Under the pieces are notes generated by a model that worked only from the letters and a program-made list of their open reading frames with translations, had not been told where the DNA came from and did not search any database. Position numbers and translations under genes: made by a program. From assembly GCF_018987265.1 (NCBI RefSeq), contig NZ_CP076854.1, forward strand, positions 124,001 to 188,000: a stretch of 64,000 bases of DNA. Reading direction: 5' to 3'. This DNA comes from Rhizobium sp. WYJ-E13 (GTDB taxonomy: Bacteria; Pseudomonadota; Alphaproteobacteria; Rhizobiales; Rhizobiaceae). Below are positions 9,038 to 17,320 of this stretch, one piece after another (positions within the stretch are counted from its first letter, which is position 1; each line of letters starts with the position of its first letter).

Positions 9038-9650
9038 GCTCGATCGCGATCGGATTCTCACCCTGGCGCAGCTTGGCTTCGTCGATCGCCATGAGGCCGT
9101 TCATTTCCTTGGTCCGCCGGGAACAGGCAAAAGCCATCTCGCCACAGCGCTCGGTGTCGAAGCCGTGAAGGCCGGAAAGAGTGTGTATTTTACGACACTC
9201 GCCGACCTCATTGGTTCGCTTGCCCGTTCCGAACGAGAAGGCAGACTGCAGGAGCGCATTCGCTTCTTCTGCAGGCCAAGCTTGCTGATTGTTGACGAGA
9301 TCGGCTACCTGCCGGTCGTCCAAGGCGGCGGCAATCTCTTCTTTCAGCTCGTCAATGCCCGATATGAACGTGGTGCGATGATCCTTACGCCAAACCGCGG
9401 CTTCGCGGAATGGGGCGATGTGTTCGGAGACCCCGTCGTCGCCACCGCGCTGCTCGACAGATTGCTTCACCATGCCGTCGTCGTGCAGATCGAAGGATCC
9501 AGCTATCGGCTGCGGCAGCATGCCGAGCTGATGGCGGAGCATGTCCGGTCCAAAGCCTTGATCGCACCCCCGGCGTTCGCGCCACCTCAAAAGACACGCG
9601 GTCGGCCGCCCAAAAATACCCCATTCGCCTTGTCGTCCACGTCGGCATAA
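9038..9650 (+). pseudogene. istB: IstB-like AAA+ ATPase of an IS21-family element, 5' end removed by the IS3 insertion
   Basis: From 9038 the frame reads LDRDRILTLAQLGFVDRHEA, then Walker A LGPPGTGKSHLATALG, Walker B LLIVDEIGYLPV, the sensor ILTPNRGFAEWG (family: ILTSNRG) and the basic C-terminal tail. Only the first ~60 residues of a ~260-aa IstB are missing. They would lie left of the IS3 copy but are not there, and istA is absent. A short tail (9651-9730) has two TGGGGAA repeats (AATGGGGAATTTTAC, ATTGGGGAAAATT) typical of the repeated ends of IS21-type elements. It cannot transpose alone. Confidence 0.88.
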
Positions 9651-9738
9651 ATGGGGAATTTTACCTCGGCACAATTGGGGAAAATTCACACGGCATTGAC
9701 ACCCGCGATCACGTGGCAGATAGAACCTCCCATTATTT

Positions 9739-10270
9739 TTGAACCGCCCCAGGTTTCTGGACCAGCGGAGGCTGGAGTTTTTCGGCTTCTTCAGGGAGGC
9801 GGGCTGGTTGCGCGTCCCGTATCCATCAGTGCGATCGGGACCTTGTCGCCGATCGCACCATGTGGCCGAACCTCATTGTAATCCCTGCGCCAATCCTCCA
9901 TCTTTTCGCGGGCATCCGCAAGGGTCAGGAACCAGTGTTGGTTCAGGCATTCCGACCGGAAGCGGCCGTTGAACGCCTCGATGAAGGCGTTATCGGTCGG
10001 CTTACCAGGGCGCGAGAAGTCCAATGTCACACCTTTGGCGTAGGCCCAGAGGTCGAGATCGCGTGACACGAACTCCGTCCCCTGGTCGACACAGATCGTC
10101 GTGGGATAGCCAACCTGACGGCACACCCGTTCGAGCGTCTGCACGACATCTTCTCCGCGATAGCTATGCCGCGGATCAAGCACCGGCACATATCGTGAGA
10201 AAGTATGAACCACCGTCAGGACACGCAGTTTCTTGCCGGTGGCCAGTTGGTCGTGCACGAAGTCCATCGT
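9739..10270 (-). pseudogene. Second IS3-family element remnant: 3' end and catalytic core of orfB
   Basis: On the minus strand, from about 10270 to a stop at 9791, the protein reads MDFVHDQLATGKKLRVLTVV, then QVGYPTTICVDQGTEFVSRD and PTDNAFIEAFNGRFRSECLN. It ends in DYNEVRPHGAIG and ATSPPP. This is the DDE core of an IS407-group transposase. The left end of the element starts with the typical TGAACCGCCCC at 9739. The family HTFSR position has His where most copies have Asp. All sequence upstream of MDF (orfA and the orfB N-terminus) is missing and replaced by unrelated bases joining the IS66 scrap. Confidence 0.8.
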
Positions 10271-10351
10271 AACCGGTGTGCCAGTCTCACGTTGTCTTCC
10301 CCACCTTGATCTGTGATCGGCTTTCCATGGATGAGCAACGGGAGTTTCTCC

Positions 10352-10459
10352 ATGGAGAGTACATTGGAGGTTCTCACGACCAGGAAGTCTGGACGTGAGG
10401 TTCACCGGCACTGGCCGGACGAGATCAAGGCGCAGATCGTTTCGAAGAGCCTTCGGCCG
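10352..10459 (+). pseudogene. IS66-family accessory gene tnpA, first ~36 codons only
   Basis: The frame starts MESTLEVLTTRKSGREVHRH and continues WPDEIKAQIVSKSLRP, the well-known start of the IS66 TnpA (HTH) protein. It departs from the family after SLRP and runs into unrelated sequence. TnpB and TnpC are missing, so this is a breakpoint scrap of an IS66 element. Confidence 0.75.
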
Positions 10460-10508
10460 GCGCAAGATAAGCCCTTGAAATACGGGGGCTTGATGGTTTT
10501 GGAGAAGC

Positions 10509-10952
10509 TTACTTTTTAAGCGTGAGCTTCGGCTTCACGATAATGGTCTTCTTCTTGGGTGCTTCGATCTGCGCCTTAGCCTTCGCCTTCTTTGCCGCCT
10601 TTGCCTTCTGCAAGTCCAGTGACACGGTAGCCTGCGAGATACCCAAGATATCGGCAATCGCTGATTGGGAAAGGCGGTCAGCGTCAAGATCCACGATGAT
10701 CTCCCGGCGCTCGGACGGATCAACGTCGCCTTTATTGTAAACCATCATCTGGCGAAAGTTGCCGTTGGTTCGGAATCTTTGGGTAATGACACGGCCGTCG
10801 CGCTTCTCGACATGCACCGACATAAAATCCGAGACACCTGATATATTGAATTTGTCGCCAGGGGAAATCCCAAAAGCGTCCATCAATAACTCCATTGATT
10901 GAGCATCAGCCGCCGAAGAGACTGGTTTTCTTTTGAGGCCTTTGGCTATCAC
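10509..10952 (-). CDS. Small HTH DNA-binding protein with Lys/Ala-rich tail, family not recognised
   Basis: This 147-aa protein has a helix-turn-helix at ~residues 92-118 (LSQSAIADILGISQATVSLD), well matched to a recognition-helix pattern. It ends in a highly basic Ala/Lys tail (KAKAAKKAKAKAQ, KKKTIIVKPKLTLKK) resembling nucleoid-protein or phage/plasmid regulator tails. The N-terminal ~85 residues match nothing I recognise. A perfect 8-bp-arm palindrome lies 57 bp upstream of the start and is a likely operator for autoregulation. The gene is flanked by IS debris on one side and the accessory island on the other, so it may be the island's regulator. That is inference. Confidence 0.65.
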   Translation of the reverse strand: MIAKGLKRKPVSSAADAQSMELLMDAFGISPGDKFNISGVSDFMSVHVEKRDGRVITQRFRTNGNFRQMMVYNKGDVDPSERREIIVDLDADRLSQSAIADILGISQATVSLDLQKAKAAKKAKAKAQIEAPKKKTIIVKPKLTLKK

Positions 10953-11008
10953 GGTGGCTTCTCCAATCTATCGCATTTCGAATTCATCAAATTAATGGAT
11001 ATCTATTA

Positions 11009-11029
11009 ACATAATGAATCCCATTATGT
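11009..11029. promoter_or_regulatory. Candidate operator: perfect palindrome upstream of the HTH gene
   Basis: ACATAATG-aatcc-CATTATGT has 8-bp perfect arms around a 5-nt spacer, and the flanks extend the symmetry almost to 10 bp. A weaker TTAAT-N8-ATTAA palindrome sits just to its left (10992-11009). Both are in an AT-rich promoter-like stretch before the divergently placed start at 10952. The spacing fits a dimeric HTH repressor. Confidence 0.55.
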
Positions 11030-11120
11030 CAACGCGTCGTTGAGAATTCCTGCGCCCGAACACATCTTGCTTAAAAACTGAACGGAGATTGAAGTGGATG
11101 GATTATCGGCCGCCTGCCGG

Positions 11121-11181
11121 CATCGTAAATTTAACGGCAAAGGCGCCAGACCATGACGCCTTTGCCGTTAAATTTACGATG
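11121..11181. repeat. 25-bp perfect inverted repeat with 11-nt loop at a gene breakpoint
   Basis: Bases 11121-11145 (beginning CATCGTAAATTTAACGGC) are the exact reverse complement of 11157-11181, with loop CCAGACCATGA. There are no mismatches. Beyond 11181 the DUF3616 pseudogene continues in frame, and its family similarity ends exactly at the outer edge of the right arm. The hairpin would fold strongly in DNA or RNA. There is no T-run, so a simple terminator is unlikely. It could be a palindromic duplication left by a repair or inversion event, or the end of an unrecognised element. Confidence 0.8.
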
Positions 11182-11577
11182 CCCATAGAAAAAGCCATCA
11201 GCGAAGGCTACACCTTCGGCGTCTAGCTCAAGCGCCTTGTTACCGAAGCTGTCGTCGATCAGCCGGACGAAATCGCCTGCAGTCAGCTTTCCGTCCTCTA
11301 GAATCACGACCTGGACACCTTGGGTCTCGTCGTCAGCCACTAGACAAACGCGTGGATAGCCCGACGTCGCTGCGCACGCGATACCGCTGACGTCCTCAGA
11401 TTTCTTGCTATCCGATCCATCGAGATTCTTCGGTTTGCCGATCAGTTTTCCGCTGACCTTCTAGGGCTGCGACTCAGCTGCGTGTCCAAGTATTCCCCCG
11501 CTCAAGCCGATGCCGGCAGACAGGAAGGTCACAAGAAGTGCCGACCAAAATTTGCGAGGTTTACTTGCGCCGCTCAT
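11182..11577 (-). pseudogene. DUF3616-family secreted protein, pseudogene (amber stop and 3' truncation)
   Basis: From ATG at 11577 the protein starts MSGASKPRKFWSALLVTFLS with a signal-peptide-like segment (AGIGLSGGILGHAAES), then hits TAG at codon 39. The same frame continues with good family sequence: KVSGKLIGKPKNLDG, DVSGIACAATSGYPRVCLVA, DDETQGVQVVILEDGKLTAG and ELDAEGVAFADGFFY. It stops being homologous at 11182, the edge of the inverted repeat. The SGxAC...CLVxDDE and DAEGVA blocks match the intact DUF3616 gene at 26031-27077. About two thirds of the protein is missing. Confidence 0.8.
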
Positions 11578-11629
11578 CGCACACCCGAATCCTGATCTAC
11601 AAGCCATAGCCTTTCAGTGCTTTGCCATG

Positions 11630-12433
11630 TTAAACGGGTCGGAGGAATGATGCGTGCACGAACCCATCCGCGCCACCGTCACTCGTTGCATCAACTTGAG
11701 CCCAGTCTCCGATCCGAGAAAGAACGGCAACTCTAGCACCGAATGGAAGTGACGATGTAACGTCAAACTCCGTTCCCGGACCGCTGCGCAGGCGGAGGCC
11801 ACCGCTTGCAATCACCACCTGATCGTTGCTCGCAAAGCTTCCTTGTGAAGCATTGCTTCCTCCGTGTTCGTGATGGTCGTCTGCAACAACTAGGTCAGGC
11901 GCGGCAATGTCTTTTAGGTCCCGTGCATACTGAGTCACCTTTGTAAGAAAGGCTTCCCAGCCCCCGGTCCGCTCTCGCAACACGCGGGGGCAATTTTTGC
12001 CGGTCCAATAATGATGCTGAACGATCCCCTTAGGCACAGCGATGCGATTTTGATACGCGAGAACCGCCGTCAAAAGAGCGGCGCAGTCATAGGCGACCTG
12101 CGTGTCGAGTTCAGGGTTCATGCAAATCTCGATGCCTATACTGGACGCGTTACCAGTGTGAGATCCTGCATGCCAGCCGACCTCATTAGTTGGCAAACTC
12201 TGGTAAACCGGTCCATCATCGACAGTGAAGTGCCAGGAGACCTGGCGTGCCCTGGCGTCCGCACCTTTCTGATACTTAGCGTGCGCTGCCGCATTAGCCC
12301 CCGGCTGATCGTTGTCTGTGTTATGAATTGTGATCATGCTCGGCGAAAGCTTAGTACCGGGCCTGTTCGAGTTGCCTTCAGGGATATAGTCCCTGATAAT
12401 GTTCAAATGGGTATAAGCCTCATCTATTCTCAT
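11630..12433 (-). CDS. N-acetylmuramoyl-L-alanine amidase (Amidase_2) with C-terminal bacterial SH3 domain
   Basis: This protein has about 267 aa. The amidase_2 core spans ~25-180: MITIHNTDN with the first zinc His, VSWHFTVDDGPVYQSLPTNE, GWHAGSH, SIGIEICMN, and GIVQHHYWTGKNCP with the second His pair and Cys. A His-rich linker follows (DDHHEHGG). The SH3_3 domain is last (VVIASGGLRLRSGPGTEFDV ... DGFVHASFLRPV). Start 12433 is favoured by GGAG upstream; a TTG at 12466 overlapping the previous stop is an alternative. No signal peptide is seen. It would cut the bond between MurNAc and the stem peptide. The SH3 module is closely related to those of two neighbouring proteins. Confidence 0.88.
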   Translation of the reverse strand: MRIDEAYTHLNIIRDYIPEGNSNRPGTKLSPSMITIHNTDNDQPGANAAAHAKYQKGADARARQVSWHFTVDDGPVYQSLPTNEVGWHAGSHTGNASSIGIEICMNPELDTQVAYDCAALLTAVLAYQNRIAVPKGIVQHHYWTGKNCPRVLRERTGGWEAFLTKVTQYARDLKDIAAPDLVVADDHHEHGGSNASQGSFASNDQVVIASGGLRLRSGPGTEFDVTSSLPFGARVAVLSRIGDWAQVDATSDGGADGFVHASFLRPV

Positions 12434-12462
12434 ATAGCCGCTCCCGTCATGGTGCTGCGCAG

Positions 12463-12801
12463 TCAAAGGATAGGAAATGGCAACGCCGCGTTGATGCTCA
12501 TTCTCAAAGTGGCGATCACAGCATCAAAGAACTTCTGAATGGCAGCCAGAGTGGCTTCAGTTGCCTGTGCAACCATCATGTGAAAGAAGAAAGCTGCGGC
12601 TTTTGCCGAATTTACACCTTCTTCAGCCGTCATGTCTCCCATAGCTACGCCGCCGGCTGCATCGATAACGGCCTGCGTGTACGCTCTTATATAGAATTTC
12701 GAAGCCTGCTGAATTTTCGACCACAAATCTCCCCCAATCTTTGTTGCTTCGCCTATAATGGCCTTCGATAGACTGCTAACAGTTGAGCTCAAATCTGACA
12801 T
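12463..12801 (-). CDS. Small all-helical protein of unknown function
   Basis: This 112-aa product (MSDLSSTVSSLSKAIIGEAT...) appears to be mainly amphipathic helix, rich in Ala. It contains a moderately hydrophobic stretch (AKAAAFFFHMMVAQATEATL) and ends INAALPFPIL. Start 12801 is chosen for the strong GAGGAGGA upstream. No family is recognised. It sits between the lipoprotein and the amidase genes on the same strand with overlaps of a few bases, so all three are one transcript. A chaperone, immunity partner or pore-forming role is possible but unsupported. Confidence 0.6.
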   Translation of the reverse strand: MSDLSSTVSSLSKAIIGEATKIGGDLWSKIQQASKFYIRAYTQAVIDAAGGVAMGDMTAEEGVNSAKAAAFFFHMMVAQATEATLAAIQKFFDAVIATLRMSINAALPFPIL

Positions 12802-12833
12802 CGAATCCTCCTCTGCTCCTGTGGTCCGCACAC

Positions 12834-13358
12834 TCACTTAGTAAGAGAAAACGTCGAAATTGCCCCAAGAATAGCGTTTTGTAGTTGCCCGCCATAATTC
12901 TGAGCCTCGCCAGGTTTCAATACTCCGTCATTCCTGTGTCCATAGTTCAACTGGTCCAGATAGTACCGAACGCCGTACAGCTGGTATTCTCTGCAGTCGA
13001 AGCTTTGGTAATCCTGAGGCAGGGGGCCGATGCTGGATGGGAGTTGTGAAAAAGCCAACAACGCTTTGCTACCTGGGCAAGGGGCGCGCGCTCGCGTCTT
13101 AGCGGCTCGCTCTGAAAGCCGGTCTAGAACATTATACGATGCGGCATAATATTCGACGGTTTCCCTTGATTTGTAGATGCGCTCTGGGCCACCCGCTTTT
13201 GCGGCTGCCGTAAACTTAGCAGTATCCTCGGAGAATTTGTTAAGGCTCTGATCGAAGGTACTGTCGTATGGCGCTACAGCCGAAATGCATCCAGACGTCG
13301 CCAATGCAAAAATCAGGATGGCGACAATAGACGATATTCTTTTTGCCGCTATTTGCAC
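12834..13358 (-). CDS. Predicted lipoprotein of unknown function
   Basis: This 174-aa protein has a lipoprotein signal (MQIAAKRISSIVAILIFALA) and lipobox Thr-Ser-Gly-Cys at Cys24. The mature part is helical and hydrophilic, with a Cys pair (CPGSK at ~113 and DCREYQLY at ~143) that could form a disulfide. It is the first gene of a minus-strand operon with the small helical protein and the SH3 amidase. Among phage-like lysis modules, an outer-membrane lipoprotein beside a hydrolase recalls a spanin, but the length and sequence do not match a known spanin. Its promoter must be in the AT-rich 13359-13822 stretch. Confidence 0.7.
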   Translation of the reverse strand: MQIAAKRISSIVAILIFALATSGCISAVAPYDSTFDQSLNKFSEDTAKFTAAAKAGGPERIYKSRETVEYYAASYNVLDRLSERAAKTRARAPCPGSKALLAFSQLPSSIGPLPQDYQSFDCREYQLYGVRYYLDQLNYGHRNDGVLKPGEAQNYGGQLQNAILGAISTFSLTK

Positions 13359-13822
13359 CTAACGATCCCCTCAATGCATCGTGTCCAGCGAAGTATGAGG
13401 CTACGTTCGCGCTTTTGCTTTGCGCGGTAGCTATATACATACTCTTTGCTATGCGACTTTCACTATTATCTTAGTATCAATACTAGATCATGGGAAATAC
13501 TGCAAGGTGTGTTTTATTTTTTTTACACCTTGTGCGATGTAAAATTTTTGCGTAAGCTCGCAGTAAATAGAATATCATCATGGCGTGTTAATTTAATTTG
13601 AAAGATCTCGTGGCGCAAGTATTTTTCAAATGTAAGGACAAAGAGATTATTTTGCCAAGCGGATGATGATCACATTTTTAAACAACGAATAATATCGTCA
13701 CTTTAATTCGGTCTTGAATTTTCGGGTGCGTAAAAATAGCAGCATCGTACTGCAACGGAGTTGGCGCTCTGTCGGAAAGAGTACAGAATTATGACAGCTC
13801 TACACTGAGGGGGATACCTATA
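13359..13822. promoter_or_regulatory. AT-rich divergent promoter region
   Basis: This 464-bp stretch between two divergent genes is visibly AT-rich (e.g. 13491-13660), unlike the GC-rich surroundings. No protein-like frame is convincing. It probably carries promoters in both directions, and the base composition suggests horizontally acquired, possibly silencer-bound DNA. The SD for the right-hand gene is GAGGGGG at about 13807-13813. Confidence 0.5.
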
Positions 13823-14677
13823 ATGAGTGACACGTCCGGCGACTATCTTATTAAGCTGGCGGAGGAGCGTGGCAAGCTTTCTCGCCTGGTCATGGGCGGA
13901 GCTGCTTGGATGATAGGCGGCGCTCTCGTTGTCTCAAGCATAGGCCTTGGGGTGTGGGCCTTTGCGAAGCAGCCTGAACTCACTCCGTTGGTCAACATTT
14001 TCGACAAACTCGTCACCGGCATCTTGGCGCTGGTGGGGGCGTGGGTTGGAGCCGTGATCGCCTTCTATTTCGCACGCGACAATTTCGAATCCGCCAGTAC
14101 GCAAGCGCAGAAATCGTTCGGCATGTTACAAAACGAGCAGCTTGCTGCCATCAAGGTGACCGATCCCGGCGTGATGATCGACGTGTCGACCGCTTTGAAG
14201 ACAGAATTAGACCCCGGCGATTTCGACGCAACGGTTCTTCAAACTGCGTTCATCGCGCCGATGGCGGCGAAGGGCTACAAGCGCATGCCGATCATCGGTA
14301 AGTCGGATGGCGTCGGGCTCGGAGTCCTGCATTTAAGCACGATCAACGAATATCTAGTGAAGCTGGCGGTGAAGTCGGCGGCGCCTCCACCGCCACCGCC
14401 TCCAGGTCGCATACCAACGGTCGAGGACGCAACGCTCGGCGATCTGGCCAAGTCGCTCTCCACTGGCGCCACCCTGCAAAGTTCGGTTGCCTTCGTGCCG
14501 CGGACTGCGACGCTTCTCGATGTGCAGATTGCAATGAAGGGCCAGAACGATTCACAAGGCAAATTAGGCATGGGGTGCGAGGACGTCTTTGTTACGAGCA
14601 CAGGCGACTCAAAGGAGAAGGTGATCGGGTGGATCACGAATGTAACACTTCGCGAGAAGGCTGCTTTCGCCGGTTGA
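13823..14677 (+). CDS. Membrane-anchored protein with two N-terminal TM helices and a degenerate CBS-like pair
   Basis: In this 284-aa protein, TM1 is at ~24-48 (GGAAWMIGGALVVSSIGLGV) and TM2 at ~62-84 (KLVTGILALVGAWVGAVIAF), followed by a short coiled linker. The cytoplasmic part has two units, each ending with a CBS-type strand pattern: RMPIIGKSDGVGLGVLHLST (~153-172) and CEDVFVTSTGDSKEKVIGWI (~253-272). They are separated by a seven-proline linker (APPPPPPPGR). CBS pairs bind adenine nucleotides in characterised proteins. Ligand residues here cannot be confirmed. The gene is the only plus-strand non-IS gene of the island and converges on the SIR2-pYEATS gene, so a sensor role for the island is attractive but inferred. 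Confidence 0.65.
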   Translation: MSDTSGDYLIKLAEERGKLSRLVMGGAAWMIGGALVVSSIGLGVWAFAKQPELTPLVNIFDKLVTGILALVGAWVGAVIAFYFARDNFESASTQAQKSFGMLQNEQLAAIKVTDPGVMIDVSTALKTELDPGDFDATVLQTAFIAPMAAKGYKRMPIIGKSDGVGLGVLHLSTINEYLVKLAVKSAAPPPPPPPGRIPTVEDATLGDLAKSLSTGATLQSSVAFVPRTATLLDVQIAMKGQNDSQGKLGMGCEDVFVTSTGDSKEKVIGWITNVTLREKAAFAG

Positions 14678-14843
14678 TGACCTCCCGTTTCGTAGAGCAT
14701 TGCGAAAACACAGATGCAAGGTAGGGAGCAGCGTTTAACTGCATTGATATCATTTAAATTCAACTACGATAGCATCTTGCTTACTCACTGAATTGGGCAA
14801 GAAACGCGCAGTCGATGGGGGTGCTGCCGAGAGGCACAGCAAC

Positions 14844-16118
14844 TTAGCGACGCCTGAACCATTCAGGCAGTTTTTCGTCGGTCGCGAGGTCCAGTTCAAG
14901 TTTCGTCTTTCCTCGATCCGCACTGATTCCCACTGTGAACGCGCCATAGGCATGGCAGTCCTTCAGAGTCGCCCTGCCGTTATTTGCGCGGACCAGTTGG
15001 ACAGGTTCTGCGAAGGTCGGATGCAGATAGAACGTAACGTCCCCCTCAAGCGCTTTGGCATCGGTTTGATCAACAATCAGATCCAACATCAATGTCTGGC
15101 GGTTAATCCCCCCAGGTCTCCGAACCACCCTCAAGCGCCGTCCGTTTGCCTCCGCCTTGCCGCCGAATTGGCCCTTGTTTGGGTCCCCTGGATCTATGTC
15201 CCTGCTGCGTTCCGCAGCGCTCATGGGAGATGGCGTGGACTTTGATGGCATCGGCGATAGGGCTTGAAGCAGGTGGACCAAGTGGGCGTATGGGTCTCCT
15301 TCATCCCTAGCATAACTGTAGAAAATCGGCTCAATCCCGAACTTTCCGCGCATGCGCTCGCGATATACTTCTCTTTCCTCCTCCGATCCGTAGCCGAGGA
15401 TTGCGTAGTGGCAGGGTGGAGTAGTTTTCAGGCGAGCCGTCACCTCTCTCATTAGATTCGCAAAGTCGGGATCGCTCATGGAAAACCCGATGAATACCAC
15501 CGGGTGCGTCATGAAAATCGCGAGCAGCTTCCTCCGCGCATCGTCGCTTTTTATGTAGCGATCGACGTAAGAGCTCTCCGTTAGGACTGCATGCTGAGGA
15601 ACATCATAGCGACCGTGAAGGTAGACGACGCTTCGTGGAGTATCGGATCGAGACAGACCAATCAGGAAGGCCGACAGCGCAACAGCATCCTCCCACCGGA
15701 CGACGTTCGCTTGCTCGCCTCGACTCCGAAGGCAGAGTTCGATGCAAGGATCATAGTTTGTTGTCAAGAAATGCTTGAACGGCAGTGAAGCGATTGTTGG
15801 GTGCGGCTCCACGGGTGATCCGTTGGGGCTGAAGCGATCTTTCATATACTGACTAAAGCGTTTCGCTCCTATAGCTCTGGCGTGAACCTCGGCTTCCCAA
15901 GCAGGGTCGCCCTTTAGAGCTTCTTTGCGTTTTGGGATTTGCGCTTTCGGCCCGGCTTCAGCTTCGAGTTCCTCCATCAGTGCAGTCCAACTGGGGTATG
16001 CGGAATTTAAACTAGCGCCTGAGCCAACAAGCGCCAACGGTGGGTGAGCACTTGCGAGTTGGTCGCGAAGATTATTGTAGGCTTCGTTACGCTCAAACGG
16101 CTCAAATATCGAACGCAT
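14844..16118 (-). CDS. SIR2-like NAD-utilising domain fused to a C-terminal pYEATS-like domain
   Basis: This protein has about 424 aa. The N-terminal SIR2_2 region has LALVGSGASL (nucleotide loop), FLTTNYD (catalytic-type Asn), VVYLHGRYD (His) and FIGFSMSDPDF, so the active-site set looks complete. The C-terminal ~100 residues (TLMLDLIVDQTDAKALEGDV, TFYLHPTF, CHAYGAFTVG, LELDLATDEKLPEWF) match the pattern of prokaryotic YEATS-like domains, an immunoglobulin-fold module reported in predicted bacterial conflict systems. Start 16118 is preferred to a TTG at 16136. In defence proteins of this class SIR2 depletes NAD+ and halts growth. That activity is inferred. It has no signal peptide or TM, so it is cytoplasmic. 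Confidence 0.82.
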   Translation of the reverse strand: MRSIFEPFERNEAYNNLRDQLASAHPPLALVGSGASLNSAYPSWTALMEELEAEAGPKAQIPKRKEALKGDPAWEAEVHARAIGAKRFSQYMKDRFSPNGSPVEPHPTIASLPFKHFLTTNYDPCIELCLRSRGEQANVVRWEDAVALSAFLIGLSRSDTPRSVVYLHGRYDVPQHAVLTESSYVDRYIKSDDARRKLLAIFMTHPVVFIGFSMSDPDFANLMREVTARLKTTPPCHYAILGYGSEEEREVYRERMRGKFGIEPIFYSYARDEGDPYAHLVHLLQALSPMPSKSTPSPMSAAERSRDIDPGDPNKGQFGGKAEANGRRLRVVRRPGGINRQTLMLDLIVDQTDAKALEGDVTFYLHPTFAEPVQLVRANNGRATLKDCHAYGAFTVGISADRGKTKLELDLATDEKLPEWFRRR

Positions 16119-16375
16119 CAGCTTCCATCCTTTCAACGTCCATAGCAGTCTATTGTAGAAGTATCCGGCGCGGCCACGAGACCGAAAGCGATGACGGCTC
16201 TACCAGTGCAACCAAAGTGTCTCCCTCAGGGACTAAACAATTGCTGACCATGGCGGATTGGTTTCAGAATCGGCATTATTGTGAAAGCCAGCACCGGCCC
16301 GATCGCCATCCGATGCAAGATCGCGAATACCATGCCGTCTCCACATCGTGAGGTCGGTAGCTCGGAGAGTGAGGG

Positions 16376-17305
16376 TCAAGCAGGTTCGAGGACATGTTCC
16401 CCCGTTTCCTCCCGGGCGAGGAATGCCGAGTGGCCATAGCCATCGAGCAGGCCGTCACCTTCCAAATCGACCTGCACCCATGGGCCGTCGCTTGCATCAA
16501 CGACGTCCAGCCTAGTGTCGGTAGGAAGCGTCTTCAAAGCCTCGTACTCTGTTCCGGGGCCGCCGCGCAGGCGCAAACCATCGCGTGCGATCACAACATA
16601 TCGCCCGACGTGGATCTGAGCAGCCGCGGCGACAGACCGGGCCGACGCAAGGTATTCGGCGACGTACTCCCCGTAATACTTATACCCGTCGAAATAGCCT
16701 TGCTTAAGACCCTTATTCGGATTGAACTTGCCTCTGTTGTAAGCGATCGCGACACATGCGAATTGATAGTCGGTGATAGAAGACGCGCCTTTGAGACCGA
16801 CTTTGCTCAGCCCCCGCTGCAACTCGGCGAGGCAATGGACGAGGGTATCAGCGAAGTTCTCATAGCTTCGATCGAGAAAATAATCAGGATCATCAAGGAA
16901 AAACTGGAGGTCCCGTTGGAAAACACCATATCCGTGGCAGAACTTATCCGGATTGGCGACGGCTCCTTCGTATCCCGGCACATAAGCGACCATATCTTCA
17001 AGCGCTGCGCGTGCGATCGCGAACATCGCACTGCCTCGGGGCTTGGAGAGCAAGTCTGCCTTATTAAGCGGAAATACTTGCCGGCCCTTATCCGGGCTTT
17101 TGTAGTCGATTGTATCCCCAACGCATAGCGCCACGATGCGCTCCAAAGGGACGCCCTTTTTTCGCAGTGCCGACCAGATGTAGCCCGTCTCCTGGCGTGC
17201 GATCGACGTGGGCATTTCGACATCAAAAGGTGTGCCGGCGACGACGTCCTTAATCTGACCTGCAAATTGCTGCTTGAACCACCGGATATCATCCGTCGTC
17301 GGCAT
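16376..17305 (-). CDS. Lysozyme/transglycosylase-like protein with C-terminal SH3 domain
   Basis: In this 309-aa protein the N-terminal ~215 residues carry a goose-lysozyme/SLT-like pattern: a Glu in SIARQETGYIW (~36), GYGVFQRDLQFFL (~125) and VAIAYNRGKFNP (~188). The C-terminus is an SH3_3 module (YVVIARDGLRLRGGPGTEYE ... WVQVDLEGDGLLDGYGHSAF). The DGLLDG insertion is shared with the next gene's SH3. GGAGGG precedes the start. There is no signal peptide. The enzyme should cut the glycan strand, and it is 15 bp downstream of the M15-like peptidase gene, so they are co-expressed. Confidence 0.75.
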   Translation of the reverse strand: MPTTDDIRWFKQQFAGQIKDVVAGTPFDVEMPTSIARQETGYIWSALRKKGVPLERIVALCVGDTIDYKSPDKGRQVFPLNKADLLSKPRGSAMFAIARAALEDMVAYVPGYEGAVANPDKFCHGYGVFQRDLQFFLDDPDYFLDRSYENFADTLVHCLAELQRGLSKVGLKGASSITDYQFACVAIAYNRGKFNPNKGLKQGYFDGYKYYGEYVAEYLASARSVAAAAQIHVGRYVVIARDGLRLRGGPGTEYEALKTLPTDTRLDVVDASDGPWVQVDLEGDGLLDGYGHSAFLAREETGEHVLEPA

Positions 17306-17320
17306 AGTTCCCTCCCAGCG

